Notes under the pieces: model-generated | Database searches by the model: none | Told to the model about the DNA's origin: nothing | The model's input: only the letters and a program-made list of their open reading frames with translations | Program-made: the position numbers and the translations under genes | Part shown: positions 23,180-32,687 of the stretch, piece after piece | Layout: every line of letters begins with the position of its first letter | Position numbering within the stretch: the stretch's first letter is position 1 | From: Kutzneria sp. 744 | Lineage (GTDB): Bacteria; Actinomycetota; Actinomycetes; Mycobacteriales; Pseudonocardiaceae | Direction of reading: 5' to 3' | Assembly: GCF_000568255.1 (NCBI RefSeq) | Contig: NZ_KK037166.1 | Coordinates: forward strand, 4,169,982 to 4,209,964 | Length of the DNA stretch: 39,983 nucleotides

Positions 23180-23994
23180 GGCGTAGAGGGTGACATGACG
23201 GCCCCGACCGCTCCTACCTGCGGACCGAGGAACCGGCGGGCCAATCGCCGGAACGGCTCGGCGGGGCCGGTGGCCAGGAACTCGTGTTCCGGGTACTCCT
23301 CGGCGGACTCCCGGAACAGGTCGCGCTCGGTGAGCACGCGGACCACGTCCTTGGCCGTCTCCTCGGCGCTGGACACCAGGGTCACCTGCTCGCCCATCAC
23401 GATCTGGATCACGCCCGTGAGCAGGGGGTAGTGGGTGCAGCCGAGGATGAGCGTGTCCACGTCGGCGCGGTGCAGCGGCTCCAGGTACATCTCGGTCAGG
23501 CCGAGGACCTGCCGGCCGGAGGTGATGCCGCGCTCCACGAAGTCCACGAACCGCGGGCAGGCCGCGCTGGTCAGCGTGACCTGCGGGGCGGCGGCGAACG
23601 CGTCGTCGTACGCCCGTGACTGCACGGTGCCCTGCGTGCCGATCAGGCCGATGCGGCCGGAGCGGCTGGTGGCCACGGCCCGGCGCACCGCCGGCAGGAC
23701 CACCTCGACCACCGGGATGTCGTAGCGCTCGCGAGCGTCGCGCAGGCAGGCGGCCGACGCCGTGTTGCAGGCGATGACCAGCATCTTCACGCCGCTGGCC
23801 ACCAGCTGGTCGAACGCCGCGAGGGCGTGCCGCCGGGCCTCGGCGATGGGCAGCGGGCCGTACGGGCAGTTCGCGGTGTCGCCTAGGTACCGGACGCGTT
23901 CGCCGGGCAGCTGGTCCATGATCGCGCGGGCGACCGTGAGGCCGCCCACTCCGGAGTCGAAGATCCCGATCGGTGCGTCGGCGGCGAGGCTCAC
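23176..23994 (-). CDS. murI: Glutamate racemase
   Basis: A 272-residue cofactor-independent racemase that makes D-glutamate for peptidoglycan. The two catalytic cysteines are in CNTASAAC and in [19 protein letters not shown] at the N-terminus and [13 protein letters not shown] are typical. GTG 23994 overlaps the rhomboid stop by 4 nt and its own stop overlaps the MBL start by 4 nt, so all three are translationally coupled. Confidence 0.98.
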   Translation of the reverse strand: MSLAADAPIGIFDSGVGGLTVARAIMDQLPGERVRYLGDTANCPYGPLPIAEARRHALAAFDQLVASGVKMLVIACNTASAACLRDARERYDIPVVEVVLPAVRRAVATSRSGRIGLIGTQGTVQSRAYDDAFAAAPQVTLTSAACPRFVDFVERGITSGRQVLGLTEMYLEPLHRADVDTLILGCTHYPLLTGVIQIVMGEQVTLVSSAEETAKDVVRVLTERDLFRESAEEYPEHEFLATGPAEPFRRLARRFLGPQVGAVGAVMSPSTP

Positions 23995-24632
23995 GCTGCG
24001 AGACTACCGGCGGTGCGGGCCGGTCGGTTGGCCATCGCGACCAGCCAGGCGGCCAGCAGTCCGCCCAGCGCGCCGAAGGCGTGGGCCTGCCACGAGATCT
24101 CCGGATTCACGTTGGGCAGCAGGCCCCACAGCGCGCTGCCCCAGTAGAAGAACAGCACCACAGCCACCGCCAGCTGCTTGACGCTGCGGTTGAACAGGCC
24201 GCGCACCAACAGGAACATCAGCCAGCCGAACGCGATGCCCGACGCCCCCACCGTGGACACGCCGGTGTCCTCCGTCAGCCACACGCCCAGTCCGCTGATC
24301 AGCCAGATCGTCACCGTGACCGCGGCCCACTGCCTGATCCCCACCGCCATGGCCAGGAAGCCGAACAGCACCACCGGCAGGGTGTTGGAGACCAGGTGCT
24401 GCCAGCCCACGTGCAGCAGCGGCGCCCATATCACGCCGAGCAGGCCGGTCACCCGGTGCGACACGATGCCGTAGTCACTGAGCGTGCCGCGGAAGAACGC
24501 CAGGTTGACGAACTCCAGCACGTACAGCAGCGCGGTGAACGCGCCGATCACCACGGCCGCTTGCAGCGGTCTCGGCGGCAGAACCCGGTTGACGGGCTTG
24601 CCAGGCGCCGACGGTGCGGGAAGGGTAGCCAC
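23991..24632 (-). CDS. Rhomboid-family intramembrane serine protease (Rv1337-like)
   Basis: A 213-residue polytopic membrane protein of about six helices. The catalytic Ser is in [10 protein letters not shown] and the His in [15 protein letters not shown]; the loop motif [10 protein letters not shown] provides the oxyanion Asn/His. Rhomboids cleave single-pass membrane proteins inside the bilayer. GTG 24632 is chosen because a TACGCT box lies 7 nt upstream, giving a leaderless start; a TTG at 24656 is an alternative. It is the first gene of the rhomboid-murI-MBL unit and divergent from the SMP-30 gene. Confidence 0.92.
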   Translation of the reverse strand: MATLPAPSAPGKPVNRVLPPRPLQAAVVIGAFTALLYVLEFVNLAFFRGTLSDYGIVSHRVTGLLGVIWAPLLHVGWQHLVSNTLPVVLFGFLAMAVGIRQWAAVTVTIWLISGLGVWLTEDTGVSTVGASGIAFGWLMFLLVRGLFNRSVKQLAVAVVLFFYWGSALWGLLPNVNPEISWQAHAFGALGGLLAAWLVAMANRPARTAGSLAA

Positions 24633-24639
24633 GTAACCG

Positions 24640-24645
24640 AGCGTA
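24640..24645 (-). promoter_or_regulatory. -10-like box for the rhomboid operon
   Basis: Minus-strand TACGCT, 7 nt before GTG 24632. Confidence 0.35.
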
Positions 24646-24695
24646 AGGCCGGTCAACGGTCCAGGGCATCAGGAACAACCCTTAAGGTGGAGTTA

Positions 24696-25541
24696 GTGTT
24701 CGAGGTGGCGGTGCGCGGCGACGCGACGCTCGGCGAGGGCCCCACGTGGGACACGTCGACGTCGACGCTGCTGTGGGTGGACATTCTGGGTAGCGCGGTG
24801 CATCGGTACGACCCGGGGCGGGGCACGGACGACGTGCTGCCGACGCCGCAGCATGTGGGGGCGGCCAAGCCGCGGGCGGCGGGTGGGCTCGTCGCGAACC
24901 TGAAGGACGGCGTGGCGTTGTTGGACGCCGACGGTGGGCAGCGATGGCTGGTGTACTGGGAACGCGAAGGCGTGCGCGGCAACGACGCGGCGGTGGACGC
25001 CGCGGGGCGGCTGTGGGCCGGCACCATGCGCTACGACGCGGCCGAGGGCGGCGGGTGGCTGGCGCGGGTGGAACCGGACGGCGCGGCCAAGGTGCTGTTG
25101 GACGACGTGACCATCAGCAACGGGATCGCGTGGAGCCCGGACAGCACGCTGATGTACTACATCGACACCCCGACCGGTCGGGTCGACGTCTTCGACTACG
25201 ACCTGGCAACGGGTTCCGCCGCCGATCGCCGTCCACTGTGTACTGTCGAGGGCACGCCGGGCTCCCCCGACGGCATGTGTGTGGACGCCGACGGCTGCCT
25301 GTGGGTGGCGCTGTGGGGCGGGAACGCGATTCGGCGCTACACACCGGAGGGCAAGCTGGACCGTGAGGTGCCGATGCCGGTTTCGCAGCCGACCGCGTGC
25401 GCCTTCGGCGGCCACGACTTCACCGACCTGTACGTGACGACTGCTCGCGAAGGGCTCCAGGAGCCGGAGGAGCTGGCCGGATCCCTGTTGGTGTTGCCCG
25501 GTTTCGGCGTCGGGCTGCCGTCCACCGTGTTCGCCGGCTAG
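24696..25541 (+). CDS. SMP-30/gluconolactonase-like beta-propeller hydrolase
   Basis: A 281-residue SMP-30 family protein. GTG 24696 is chosen for AAGGTGGAG just upstream; GTG 24687 is possible. The divalent-metal ligands of the six-bladed propeller are seen: Glu in LGEGPTW, Asn in GNDAAVD, Asn in ISNGIAWSPD and Asp in GSPDGMCVD. Members open sugar-acid lactones such as gluconolactone; the true substrate is not known. Its last 4 bp overlap the convergent luciferase-like gene. Confidence 0.92.
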   Translation: MFEVAVRGDATLGEGPTWDTSTSTLLWVDILGSAVHRYDPGRGTDDVLPTPQHVGAAKPRAAGGLVANLKDGVALLDADGGQRWLVYWEREGVRGNDAAVDAAGRLWAGTMRYDAAEGGGWLARVEPDGAAKVLLDDVTISNGIAWSPDSTLMYYIDTPTGRVDVFDYDLATGSAADRRPLCTVEGTPGSPDGMCVDADGCLWVALWGGNAIRRYTPEGKLDREVPMPVSQPTACAFGGHDFTDLYVTTAREGLQEPEELAGSLLVLPGFGVGLPSTVFAG

Positions 25542-26780
25542 GGCACGATCTCGGCGAGCAGACGGTAGGAGTTGACCCGGTCCTCGGGGTCCGGCACGAG
25601 GGTGAGCGCCATCAGCTCGTCGGCGCCCGTCGCGGCGAGCAGCGCGGTCGCCTTCTGCCGGACCGTGTCGGGGCCGCCGACCAGCTGTGCGTCGGCGAAA
25701 CCCTGCACGTGGTCGCGCTCCTCCGACGAGAAGGAGTAGGCGTCGGCTTCCCGCTGGCCGGGGAAGGCGTCGAACCCGGTCCCGGCGCGCATCGACAGCC
25801 GCGACAGCAGGTAGGGACGCATGATCCGGTCGGCCTCCGCGTCCGTTTCGGCCACGGTGACCGCCGCGCCCACCATCGCGTACGGCTCAGCGAGGTCGGC
25901 GGAGGGCTGGAACCCGTCACGGTAGGCGCGCAGCGACTCCTCGGTGGTCGCCGGCTTGATCTGGTGGGCGTACGCGTACCGGAGCCCGAGGCGGGCGGCC
26001 GTCTTCGCGCTGGACGGACTCGAACCCAGTAGCCAGATCGGCGGCCGGTGCTCGGCGGCGGCGCCGGCCGAGAGGGGGCCGCCGCTCCCGAAATACCCGG
26101 CCAGCTCGGCCAGTTGCGCGGCGAACTCGTCCTCGCCCGGGTCGCCCGCGCGCCGCAACGCGGTGGCGACGCGCGCGTCATCGCCCGGGGGCGCGGCCGA
26201 CTCTCAAGGTCGATCCGTCCCGGATGGAACGCGGACAGCACGCCGAACCGTCTGCTTTTTCGCGGATTTAGCTAACGCGAACCTTGTGGGGTATCGTAGG
26301 AATTATCGCTGCATATGTCACTTGTAAGAGCAGAAGACCCATGATGTCGACTAACTAGCAAGATTACTCGACGGCCAAGGCTGCTTATCCTGATCTAGGC
26401 CGTTAAAACGTGCCTAATTGAGAACCTCTCTATGTTGTATCTCGAAGATCGATGACTAGTCCTCTTAGGACATTGTTCATGGTGCTTATCTCTTGGGGAA
26501 TGAGCTGAAGTGAGACGTGCCCGAAAGGTTTGCTAGGGGGAGCCACGGCAAGGGGGTACGTAAATAGGTCATTCATTTGATGGCAAATACCACCAAGTGC
26601 ATATACGTAATTGCCTCCGGGAGTCGTTCGACCCACGTCGTACGGGCTTTCCTTACGAATGCCTGCAAACGAGTGAGTTCGCTGATTGTTGCATAGACGC
26701 GACAATAGGATACGGCGCACCGTCCTACAGGTGACCGGGGCAACATCCAACACCGAGACCTTGATCCGCTTATCCCCCAT
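25538..26780 (-). pseudogene. LLM-class flavin-dependent oxidoreductase, disrupted
   Basis: Both ends of a luciferase-like monooxygenase are present. The start at ATG 26780 reads DKRIKVSVLDVAPVT, the family N-terminus. From about 26243 down, VLSAFHPGRIDL appears in one frame, VGRAPG in a second, and DDARVATALRRAG through to the end (WLLGSSPSSAKTAARLGL, HQIKPA, LVGGPDTV) in a third. The about 80 residues expected between the ends are not recognisable; instead there are about 490 bp of low-GC sequence. Two single-base insertions near 26188 and 26203 explain the frame changes. Nineteen bp downstream of the TauE gene on the same strand. Confidence 0.8.
26245..26728. other. Low-GC islet 3 inside the LLM gene
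   Basis: Lines 26341, 26401 and 26461 hold 29, 24 and 29 G/C of 60. No transposase, terminal inverted repeats, target duplication or RNA gene is found by eye. At the edge near 26250 traces of the lost gene may remain (AGCAG then TTCGGC, as expected for EQFG), so the change of composition looks gradual rather than a clean insertion edge. Confidence 0.6.
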
Positions 26781-26799
26781 GAGCCGATGGTAGCGCCGG

Positions 26800-27552
26800 T
26801 CAGAAGGTCCGCAGCAGCAGCGTGGACGCGGTGACCAGGCCGAGGACGCCGATCACCGAGCGCAGGGCGGTGGCCGGGAGGTAGCGGGAAATCCGGGCCC
26901 CGAGCGGGCCGCCGATCGCCGTGGTCGCGGCCAGCACGATCGCCGCCGGCCAGTTCACGGGGGCGGTGAAGGCGAAGATCACGCCGGCCACGCCGTTGGC
27001 CGCGGTCTGGAGCACGTTCTTGATGGCGTTCATCCTGTGCGCGTCGTCGGTGACCATGAGCCCCAGCAGCGCGGCGAAGATGATGCCGACACCGGCCCCG
27101 AAGTAACCGCCGTACGCGCCGTTGGCGAACATGCCGGCGATCAGGCCTTTGTTGTTGCGGTGCGGCGCACGGGCGCGCAATCGCTTGGCCAGCAACGGTT
27201 GCGTGAGCACCAGCACCGCGCCCAGCGCCAGCAGGCCGGGTGCCGCGTAGTCGAAAACCTTGCTGGGCAACGTGAACAGCAACGCCGCGCCGACGACGGA
27301 CCCGATCGCCGCCGGCGGCACCAGCTTGCGCAGGGTGGGTCCCTGGCCGCGCAGTTCCCTGCGGAAGCCGACGATCGCGGCCATCGAGCCCGGCACGACG
27401 CCGACGCAGTTGGTCACGTTGGCCGCCAGCGGGCTCAGGCCGAGCGCGACCATCAGCGGGAAGGTGAGCAGGGCTCCCGCGCCGGCCACGGCGTTGAGCA
27501 TGCCGACGATCAGGCCGGTCGCGGCGACGAGACCGAGCGCGAGTGGTGTCAC
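26800..27552 (-). CDS. TauE/SafE (TSUP) family permease
   Basis: A 250-residue membrane protein with about eight helices, the usual TSUP size. Family hallmarks are GMLNAVAGAGALLTFPLMVALG near the N-terminus and GMFANGAYGGYFGAGVGI in the middle of the protein. Members export or import sulfur-containing or organic acid anions such as sulfoacetate or sulfite. GTG 27552 is chosen for length; ATG 27603 would add 17 residues. Divergent from the LysR gene, so probably under its control, and upstream of the broken LLM gene. Confidence 0.88.
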   Translation of the reverse strand: MTPLALGLVAATGLIVGMLNAVAGAGALLTFPLMVALGLSPLAANVTNCVGVVPGSMAAIVGFRRELRGQGPTLRKLVPPAAIGSVVGAALLFTLPSKVFDYAAPGLLALGAVLVLTQPLLAKRLRARAPHRNNKGLIAGMFANGAYGGYFGAGVGIIFAALLGLMVTDDAHRMNAIKNVLQTAANGVAGVIFAFTAPVNWPAAIVLAATTAIGGPLGARISRYLPATALRSVIGVLGLVTASTLLLRTF

Positions 27553-27600
27553 TCCTTGAGGGTCGCCCCGGCGGCATTGATGCGTCCAATGAACATTCCC

Positions 27601-27613
27601 CATCGAAACGATG
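27601..27613. promoter_or_regulatory. CATCG-AAA-CGATG palindrome, candidate LysR site
   Basis: A perfect inverted repeat in the gap between the divergent TauE and LysR genes, 24 bp before ATG 27638. LysR proteins commonly bind such sites in shared promoter regions. Confidence 0.4.
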
Positions 27614-27637
27614 CGTGCTAGACATCGATTCGTGGAC

Positions 27638-28543
27638 ATGGACGAGCTGCGATGGTTCATCAGGGTCGCGGAGAGCCGGACGGTGACCGAGGCGGCCGAG
27701 ACGCTGCACCTGTCTCAGCCGGCGCTGTCTCGGGGCCTGGGCCGGCTGGAACGGGAGGTCGGGGCCCCGTTGTTCGACCGGGTCGGGCGGGTGCTGCGGC
27801 TCAACGCCAACGGGCAGGCGCTGCTGGAGGGGGCCCGCCGGGCCGTCACTGCGGTCGACGGCGCCCGGCGGTCCATCGGCGAGCTGGCTGATCCCGACCG
27901 CGGGACCGTGAACCTGGCGTTCCTGAACACCATGGGCCCGCTGGTCGTGCCGACGCTGCTCAGCGGATACCGGCCCCGGCGGCCCAACGTGCAGTTCCGG
28001 CTGCGGCAGGGCGGGACCGAGCGGATCGAGCAGTACCTGCTGGACGGCGTCGTCGACCTGCTGCTGATCTCGACGCCGGGGTCGCCGGGCATCATCTGGC
28101 AGCCGTTGCTGCGCGAGCCCTTGGTGCTCGTCGTGCCGGCTTATCACCGGTTGGCCGGGCGGTCGTCGGTGGAGTTGGCCGAGGTGCGCGACGAGCCGTT
28201 CGTGATCTTCTCCCGGGGCTTCGGGATGCGGCCGACGACCGAGCGGCTGTGCCGGGAGGCCGGTTTCGCGCCGCAGATCTCGTGCGAGGGCGAGGACGGC
28301 GCGACCCTGCGGGGATTGATCGGCGCCGGGTGCGGGGTCGGGTTGATGGGGCCGGGGCCCGCGCCGCTGCCCGATGTCGTCGAGCTGCCCGTCTCCGATC
28401 CGCCGTGTTTTCGCATGATCGGGCTCGCCTGGTGCGACCGCTTCATGCCGGCCGCCGCCGACGCCTTCCGCTCCTTCGCCCTCGCCGAGGCGAAACCCCC
28501 TGGCACCTGGCGTCCGTTCACGCTAGCGTTGAATACGGAGTGA
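27638..28543 (+). CDS. LysR-family transcriptional regulator
   Basis: A 301-residue LysR protein. ATG 27638 gives the usual start MDELRWFIRVAE; GTG 27632 is also possible. The N-terminal helix-turn-helix reads TVTEAAETLHLSQPALSRGLGRLEREVG, followed by LFDRVGRVLRLNANG. The C-terminal periplasmic-binding-like domain (about 85-290) holds the co-inducer. It is divergent from the TauE permease and likely regulates it in response to the transported anion. Confidence 0.94.
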   Translation: MDELRWFIRVAESRTVTEAAETLHLSQPALSRGLGRLEREVGAPLFDRVGRVLRLNANGQALLEGARRAVTAVDGARRSIGELADPDRGTVNLAFLNTMGPLVVPTLLSGYRPRRPNVQFRLRQGGTERIEQYLLDGVVDLLLISTPGSPGIIWQPLLREPLVLVVPAYHRLAGRSSVELAEVRDEPFVIFSRGFGMRPTTERLCREAGFAPQISCEGEDGATLRGLIGAGCGVGLMGPGPAPLPDVVELPVSDPPCFRMIGLAWCDRFMPAAADAFRSFALAEAKPPGTWRPFTLALNTE

Positions 28544-28568
28544 CCGTTCCGTTTAGGGGGTACCGCAG

Positions 28569-28934
28569 ATGACCACACCCGCAGAGGTGTTCCGGCAGCT
28601 GGTCGACGGCGTCGTCGGCCGCAAGTGGGACGAGCTGCCGTCGTTGTACGCCGAGGACGCCGTTGTCGTGCATCCGTTCAGCACCGACCCGGCGACCGCC
28701 CGCCTTGCCGGCCGCGACGCCATCCGTGAGCACTTCGCCCACGCCGCCGAGATGGGCGTCGACTTCCGGGCCGAAGACGTCGTCGTCCACGAGACCACCG
28801 ATCCGGAGGTCGTCATCGGCGAGTTCACCTACCGGGGTTCCTTGGGCGGCAAGGACATCACCATGCCGGCGATATTCGTTCTGCGCGTCCGCGACGGTCT
28901 CATAGTCTCGTCCCGTGACTACGCAGGACGATGA
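28569..28934 (+). CDS. SnoaL-like / NTF2-fold protein
   Basis: A 121-residue NTF2-like protein: FRQLVDGVVGRKWDELPSLYAEDAVVVHPF at the N-terminus, then REHFAHAAEMGVDFRAEDVVVHE and EFTYRGS, the cone-shaped ligand pocket fold of SnoaL-type cyclases and ketosteroid isomerases. The substrate is not predictable. The stop overlaps the start of the next gene as ATGA, so both are co-translated. Confidence 0.85.
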   Translation: MTTPAEVFRQLVDGVVGRKWDELPSLYAEDAVVVHPFSTDPATARLAGRDAIREHFAHAAEMGVDFRAEDVVVHETTDPEVVIGEFTYRGSLGGKDITMPAIFVLRVRDGLIVSSRDYAGR

Positions 28935-29542
28935 GTAACGGCTACGTGCGCCTGTACCGGCGGGACTGGACGCCGGAACAGGTGGCGCGTCGGGTGGATT
29001 CGCTGGCGGCGGCCGGCATGGTGCTGCCCCACGCCCGCACGAAGCGGATCACCGCGATCAGCGGCCAGTGGGAGACCATCGGCGAGCAGGTCGAGATGGA
29101 CCGCGACAGCCTGCTTGCCGCGATGGCCGCGGTGGGAGACGAGCACTTCACGTTCCAGTACTGGATGGCGGACGACGAGGATGCCGACGTCGCCACCTCG
29201 GTGCGGCGGGTCAACGACGAAGTCGTCGTCGAGGACTACGGCCTCGACGGCTTCGGCGGACCGGTCTACCGCAAGGGCGAGAACACGGTGATCCGCCCAC
29301 TGCTGGCCGAGTTCCAGGCCACCGGGACGTCGGCGGTCGGGCTGGTCGTCGACCGGTGGGGCACAACAGGCATCGACGACCAGGACGACATCGTCGTCGG
29401 CGGACCCTCGCGGGTGACGATCGTGCCGGAACTCTACGTGCTGCGGCCGGACATCGCGCTGCGTTATTGGGATCGGTCGGAGTTGGTGCCCTTCGGCGAC
29501 TTCCTGGCCCACGACACCGACAACATCCTCGCGCTGGCCTGA
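28931..29542 (+). CDS. Unknown protein coupled to the NTF2-like gene
   Basis: A 203-residue soluble, acidic protein I do not recognise. ATG 28931 overlaps the upstream stop (ATGA). There is no signal peptide, membrane helix or cysteine cluster. It opens YVRLYRRDWTPEQVARRVDSLAAAG and has many aromatic and acidic residues, a pattern shared by intracellular immunity-like or SMI1-like proteins, but I cannot show a match. Codon bias is normal. It is followed by a repeat hairpin that probably terminates it. Confidence 0.75.
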   Translation: MSNGYVRLYRRDWTPEQVARRVDSLAAAGMVLPHARTKRITAISGQWETIGEQVEMDRDSLLAAMAAVGDEHFTFQYWMADDEDADVATSVRRVNDEVVVEDYGLDGFGGPVYRKGENTVIRPLLAEFQATGTSAVGLVVDRWGTTGIDDQDDIVVGGPSRVTIVPELYVLRPDIALRYWDRSELVPFGDFLAHDTDNILALA

Positions 29543-29551
29543 CCGGCCGCT

Positions 29552-29634
29552 CCACGCGAGTGGCTCATTTCGCAGTGCCGGCCCCACGTGAGTGGCTCAG
29601 GTGGCCCACAAGGACAAATGAGCCACTCACGTGG
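29552..29634. repeat. CCACGTGAGTGGCTCATTT repeat hairpin
   Basis: CCACGCGAGTGGCTCATTT (29552-29570) and CCACGTGAGTGGCTCA (29584-29599) are matched by the inverted copy AAATGAGCCACTCACGTGG (29616-29634). It lies between the convergent gene ending 29542 and cysM ending 29644, so it can serve as a two-way terminator. Two alternative hairpins are possible. Confidence 0.85.
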
Positions 29635-29643
29635 AGAAAAGCC

Positions 29644-30880
<1,237 letters not shown>

Positions 30881-30940
30881 GTGCTGTGTTACCTCCGCTA
30901 TCGGCCTGGACTTCTTCGTGCGACGCCCGCTGGGGGCCGG

Positions 30941-31369
30941 TTATTCCCCGGGCGAGGACTCGTAGGACTCGACGACCGTCACCGGCTCCTCGGTGATCTC
31001 GCCGTCGACGATCCGGTAGGAGCGGAACTCGTGCGTGTCCGGCTCCCGGGTCGACACCAGCACGTAGTGCGCCTCCGGCTCGCCTGCGTAGGACACGTCG
31101 GTCCGCGAGGGGTATGCCTCGGTCGCGGTGTGCGAGTGGTAGACCACCGCCGGCACCTCGTCGTTGGCGTCCATCTCCCGGTACAGCCGCAGCAGGTCGC
31201 CCGACTCGAACTCGTAGAACGTGGGCGAGCGCGCGGCGTTGAGCATCGGCACAAAGCGCTCCGGCCGGTCGGCGGACGGGCCCGCGATCACCCCGCACGC
31301 CTCGTCGGGATGGTCCCGACGGGCGTGTTCGACGATGGCCTCGACCAGGTCACGGCGGATCACCAGCAC
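30941..31369 (-). CDS. mec: JAMM/MPN+ metalloprotease Mec (CysO-cysteine hydrolase)
   Basis: A 142-residue zinc peptidase that releases cysteine from the CysO-cysteine adduct. The JAMM residues are Glu23 (PDEACG), His78 and His80 (VVYHSHT), Ser88 and Asp91 (YPSRTD). It is the third enzyme of the CysO pathway, 60 bp upstream of cysO. The gap of 45 bp from the preceding DUF2017-like gene is the largest junction in the upstream part of the operon. It may also trim the Ser-Arg extension of CysO. Confidence 0.95.
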   Translation of the reverse strand: MLVIRRDLVEAIVEHARRDHPDEACGVIAGPSADRPERFVPMLNAARSPTFYEFESGDLLRLYREMDANDEVPAVVYHSHTATEAYPSRTDVSYAGEPEAHYVLVSTREPDTHEFRSYRIVDGEITEEPVTVVESYESSPGE

Positions 31370-31414
31370 GCCACCATCCTAGTAGGTGGCCGGGGTTGTC
31401 CCGCGGTGTGGGAA

Positions 31415-31936
31415 TCAGCCGGTCAGCTGGGCGGCCAGCTCCGGCCGCAGCGCCGTGACCAGCTGCCCCTGCAGCTCGGTGAACAGCCCGGCGTTGCGCA
31501 GCCGCGGGTCGCCCGACCGGCTGTCACCGGGGGTGCCGCGCGGCACCCACACCAGCCGGGCCTGGCCCAGCACCCGGATCCAGTCGTCCACGCCGGCCAG
31601 CTGGTAGCGCACGGGGCCGCTGTCCGGGATCGACGCCAGCACGCGCCGCGCCGCCTCCAGCAGCTCCACCAGCAGGTCGTTGCCCCGGCGGTCGATGAAC
31701 TCCTGCGCCATCGGCGAGTAGTCGGACACCCGCGGCAGCAGCCGGTCCAGCAGCTCCAGCCGCTCCCGCTTGAACATGAGGCGGTCCTTGAAGCCACCGC
31801 TCTGCTGCGGCCCGTCGTCCAGGTACCGGGCCAGCGTGCCGATGCCCTCACGCAGCGCCGACACCGTGTGCTCGGTCAGGTTGAGCAGCACCTGGCTCTC
31901 GCCGACGACCACGTCGAAGCCGTGCGACCAGCTCAT
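31415..31936 (-). CDS. DUF2017-like paralogue A
   Basis: A 173-residue protein related to the conserved DUF2017 gene of this operon. Shared points are the opening strand FDVVVGESQVLLNL followed by a long helix, LLDRLLPRVSDYS, then VDDWIRVLGQARLVW and the closing helix GLFTELQGQLVTAL. It is closest to paralogue B at 32169 (FDVVVGE, VSDY, VDDWIRVLGQ all shared). ATG 31936 overlaps the stop of ClpS-like A by ATGA. The function is unknown; the constant pairing with ClpS-type genes suggests that the two act together. Confidence 0.8.
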   Translation of the reverse strand: MSWSHGFDVVVGESQVLLNLTEHTVSALREGIGTLARYLDDGPQQSGGFKDRLMFKRERLELLDRLLPRVSDYSPMAQEFIDRRGNDLLVELLEAARRVLASIPDSGPVRYQLAGVDDWIRVLGQARLVWVPRGTPGDSRSGDPRLRNAGLFTELQGQLVTALRPELAAQLTG

Positions 31937-32172
31937 GGCGTGTTCCTCTCGATCACCGGCCGCAGCCCGAAGCCGATCATTCGCGCCGCGATCACCTCGG
32001 CATCGGCCCGCGTCTCCGCCAGCCCCACCGTCGCCTGCCCCGCCAGGTTGATCTGCCTGGTCAGCGCCACCGCGTCGGCGAGCGGCAGCCCGCACACCCG
32101 GTTCAGCACGTCGGCGACGACCGCGTCCTCGCTGTGCAGGTCGTTGTACGCGACAACCCGGAACGCCGTCAT
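31933..32172 (-). CDS. ClpS-like paralogue A, diverged pocket
   Basis: A 79-residue ClpS-fold protein (FRVVAYNDLHSEDAVVADVLNRV...). It is the bare core, without the N-terminal extension that canonical ClpS uses to deliver substrates to ClpA/ClpC. The Asn-Asp pair that binds the substrate alpha-amino group is kept (N10, D11). The pocket Met position is Asp16 and the essential His position is Asn42 (RQINLAG). It may not bind normal N-degrons. It overlaps its neighbours by 4 nt on both sides. Confidence 0.82.
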   Translation of the reverse strand: MTAFRVVAYNDLHSEDAVVADVLNRVCGLPLADAVALTRQINLAGQATVGLAETRADAEVIAARMIGFGLRPVIERNTP

Positions 32173-32687
32173 GTCCACGCCACCTCCGCCAGCTCCGGCC
32201 GCACGGCCACGATCACCTGCTGCTGCATCCACGTGTACACGCCGGCGGTGCGCAGCCGGAGGTCCTCGGACTCGACGTCGCCGGCGCTGGAGCGGTGCAT
32301 CCACAGCATGCGGGTCTGGCCGAGCACACGGATCCAGTCGTCGACGGCGTCCAGCGGGTAGGTGGCCGTGCCGTCGTCGGTGATCGAGGCCAGCACCCGG
32401 TGGCAGGCGGCGAAGAGCCCGGTGCGCAGGTGCTCGCCCCAGCGGACGTCGAACTCCTCGGCCAGCGGCGCGTAGTCGGAGACCGACGGGAACAGCCGGG
32501 CCAGCAGGGCCCGCTGGGTGCGCTCGAACCGCCGCCGTTCGAGCAGGCCGCGCTTGGGCTGGGCGTGGTCGATGTATGCGGCAAGCGCGCCGATGCCACT
32601 GCGCAGCACGGGAACGACGTCCTCGCCGAGCTTGATCAGCACCTGGTTCTCGCCGACGACCACGTCGAACTCGGAGGGCTCGGTCAC
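32169..32687 (-). CDS. DUF2017-like paralogue B
   Basis: A 172-residue protein, the closest relative of paralogue A, with FDVVVGENQVLIKL, LLARLFPSVSDYAPLAEEF, HRVLASITDDG, VDDWIRVLGQTRMLW and GVYTWMQQQVIVAV. GTG 32687 overlaps the stop of ClpS-like B by GTGA; its stop overlaps ClpS-like A by ATGA. The A and B modules are therefore tandem duplicates of one clpS-DUF2017 pair that have drifted far apart. Unknown function. Confidence 0.8.
   Translation of the reverse strand: MTEPSEFDVVVGENQVLIKLGEDVVPVLRSGIGALAAYIDHAQPKRGLLERRRFERTQRALLARLFPSVSDYAPLAEEFDVRWGEHLRTGLFAACHRVLASITDDGTATYPLDAVDDWIRVLGQTRMLWMHRSSAGDVESEDLRLRTAGVYTWMQQQVIVAVRPELAEVAWT

Noticed and set aside
23973-24695. Long N-terminal extension of the SMP-30 gene
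   Set aside because: The open frame covers the antisense of the rhomboid gene; a ribosome site and the family start lie at 24696.
20256-26212. Shared ACTCTCAAGGTCG at the edge of islets 2 and 3 as a mobile-element end
   Set aside because: A 13-bp match is expected by chance several times in 40 kb on both strands, and no inverted ends or target duplications accompany it.
2500-26728. Low-GC islets as insertion sequences, group II introns or retrons
   Set aside because: No transposase, reverse transcriptase, intron ends or terminal inverted repeats are visible.
26430-26780. A 116-residue minus-strand frame in islet 3 as a new gene
   Set aside because: Only its first 15 to 17 residues look coding and these are the start of the LLM oxidoreductase; the remainder is low-GC sequence without codon bias.
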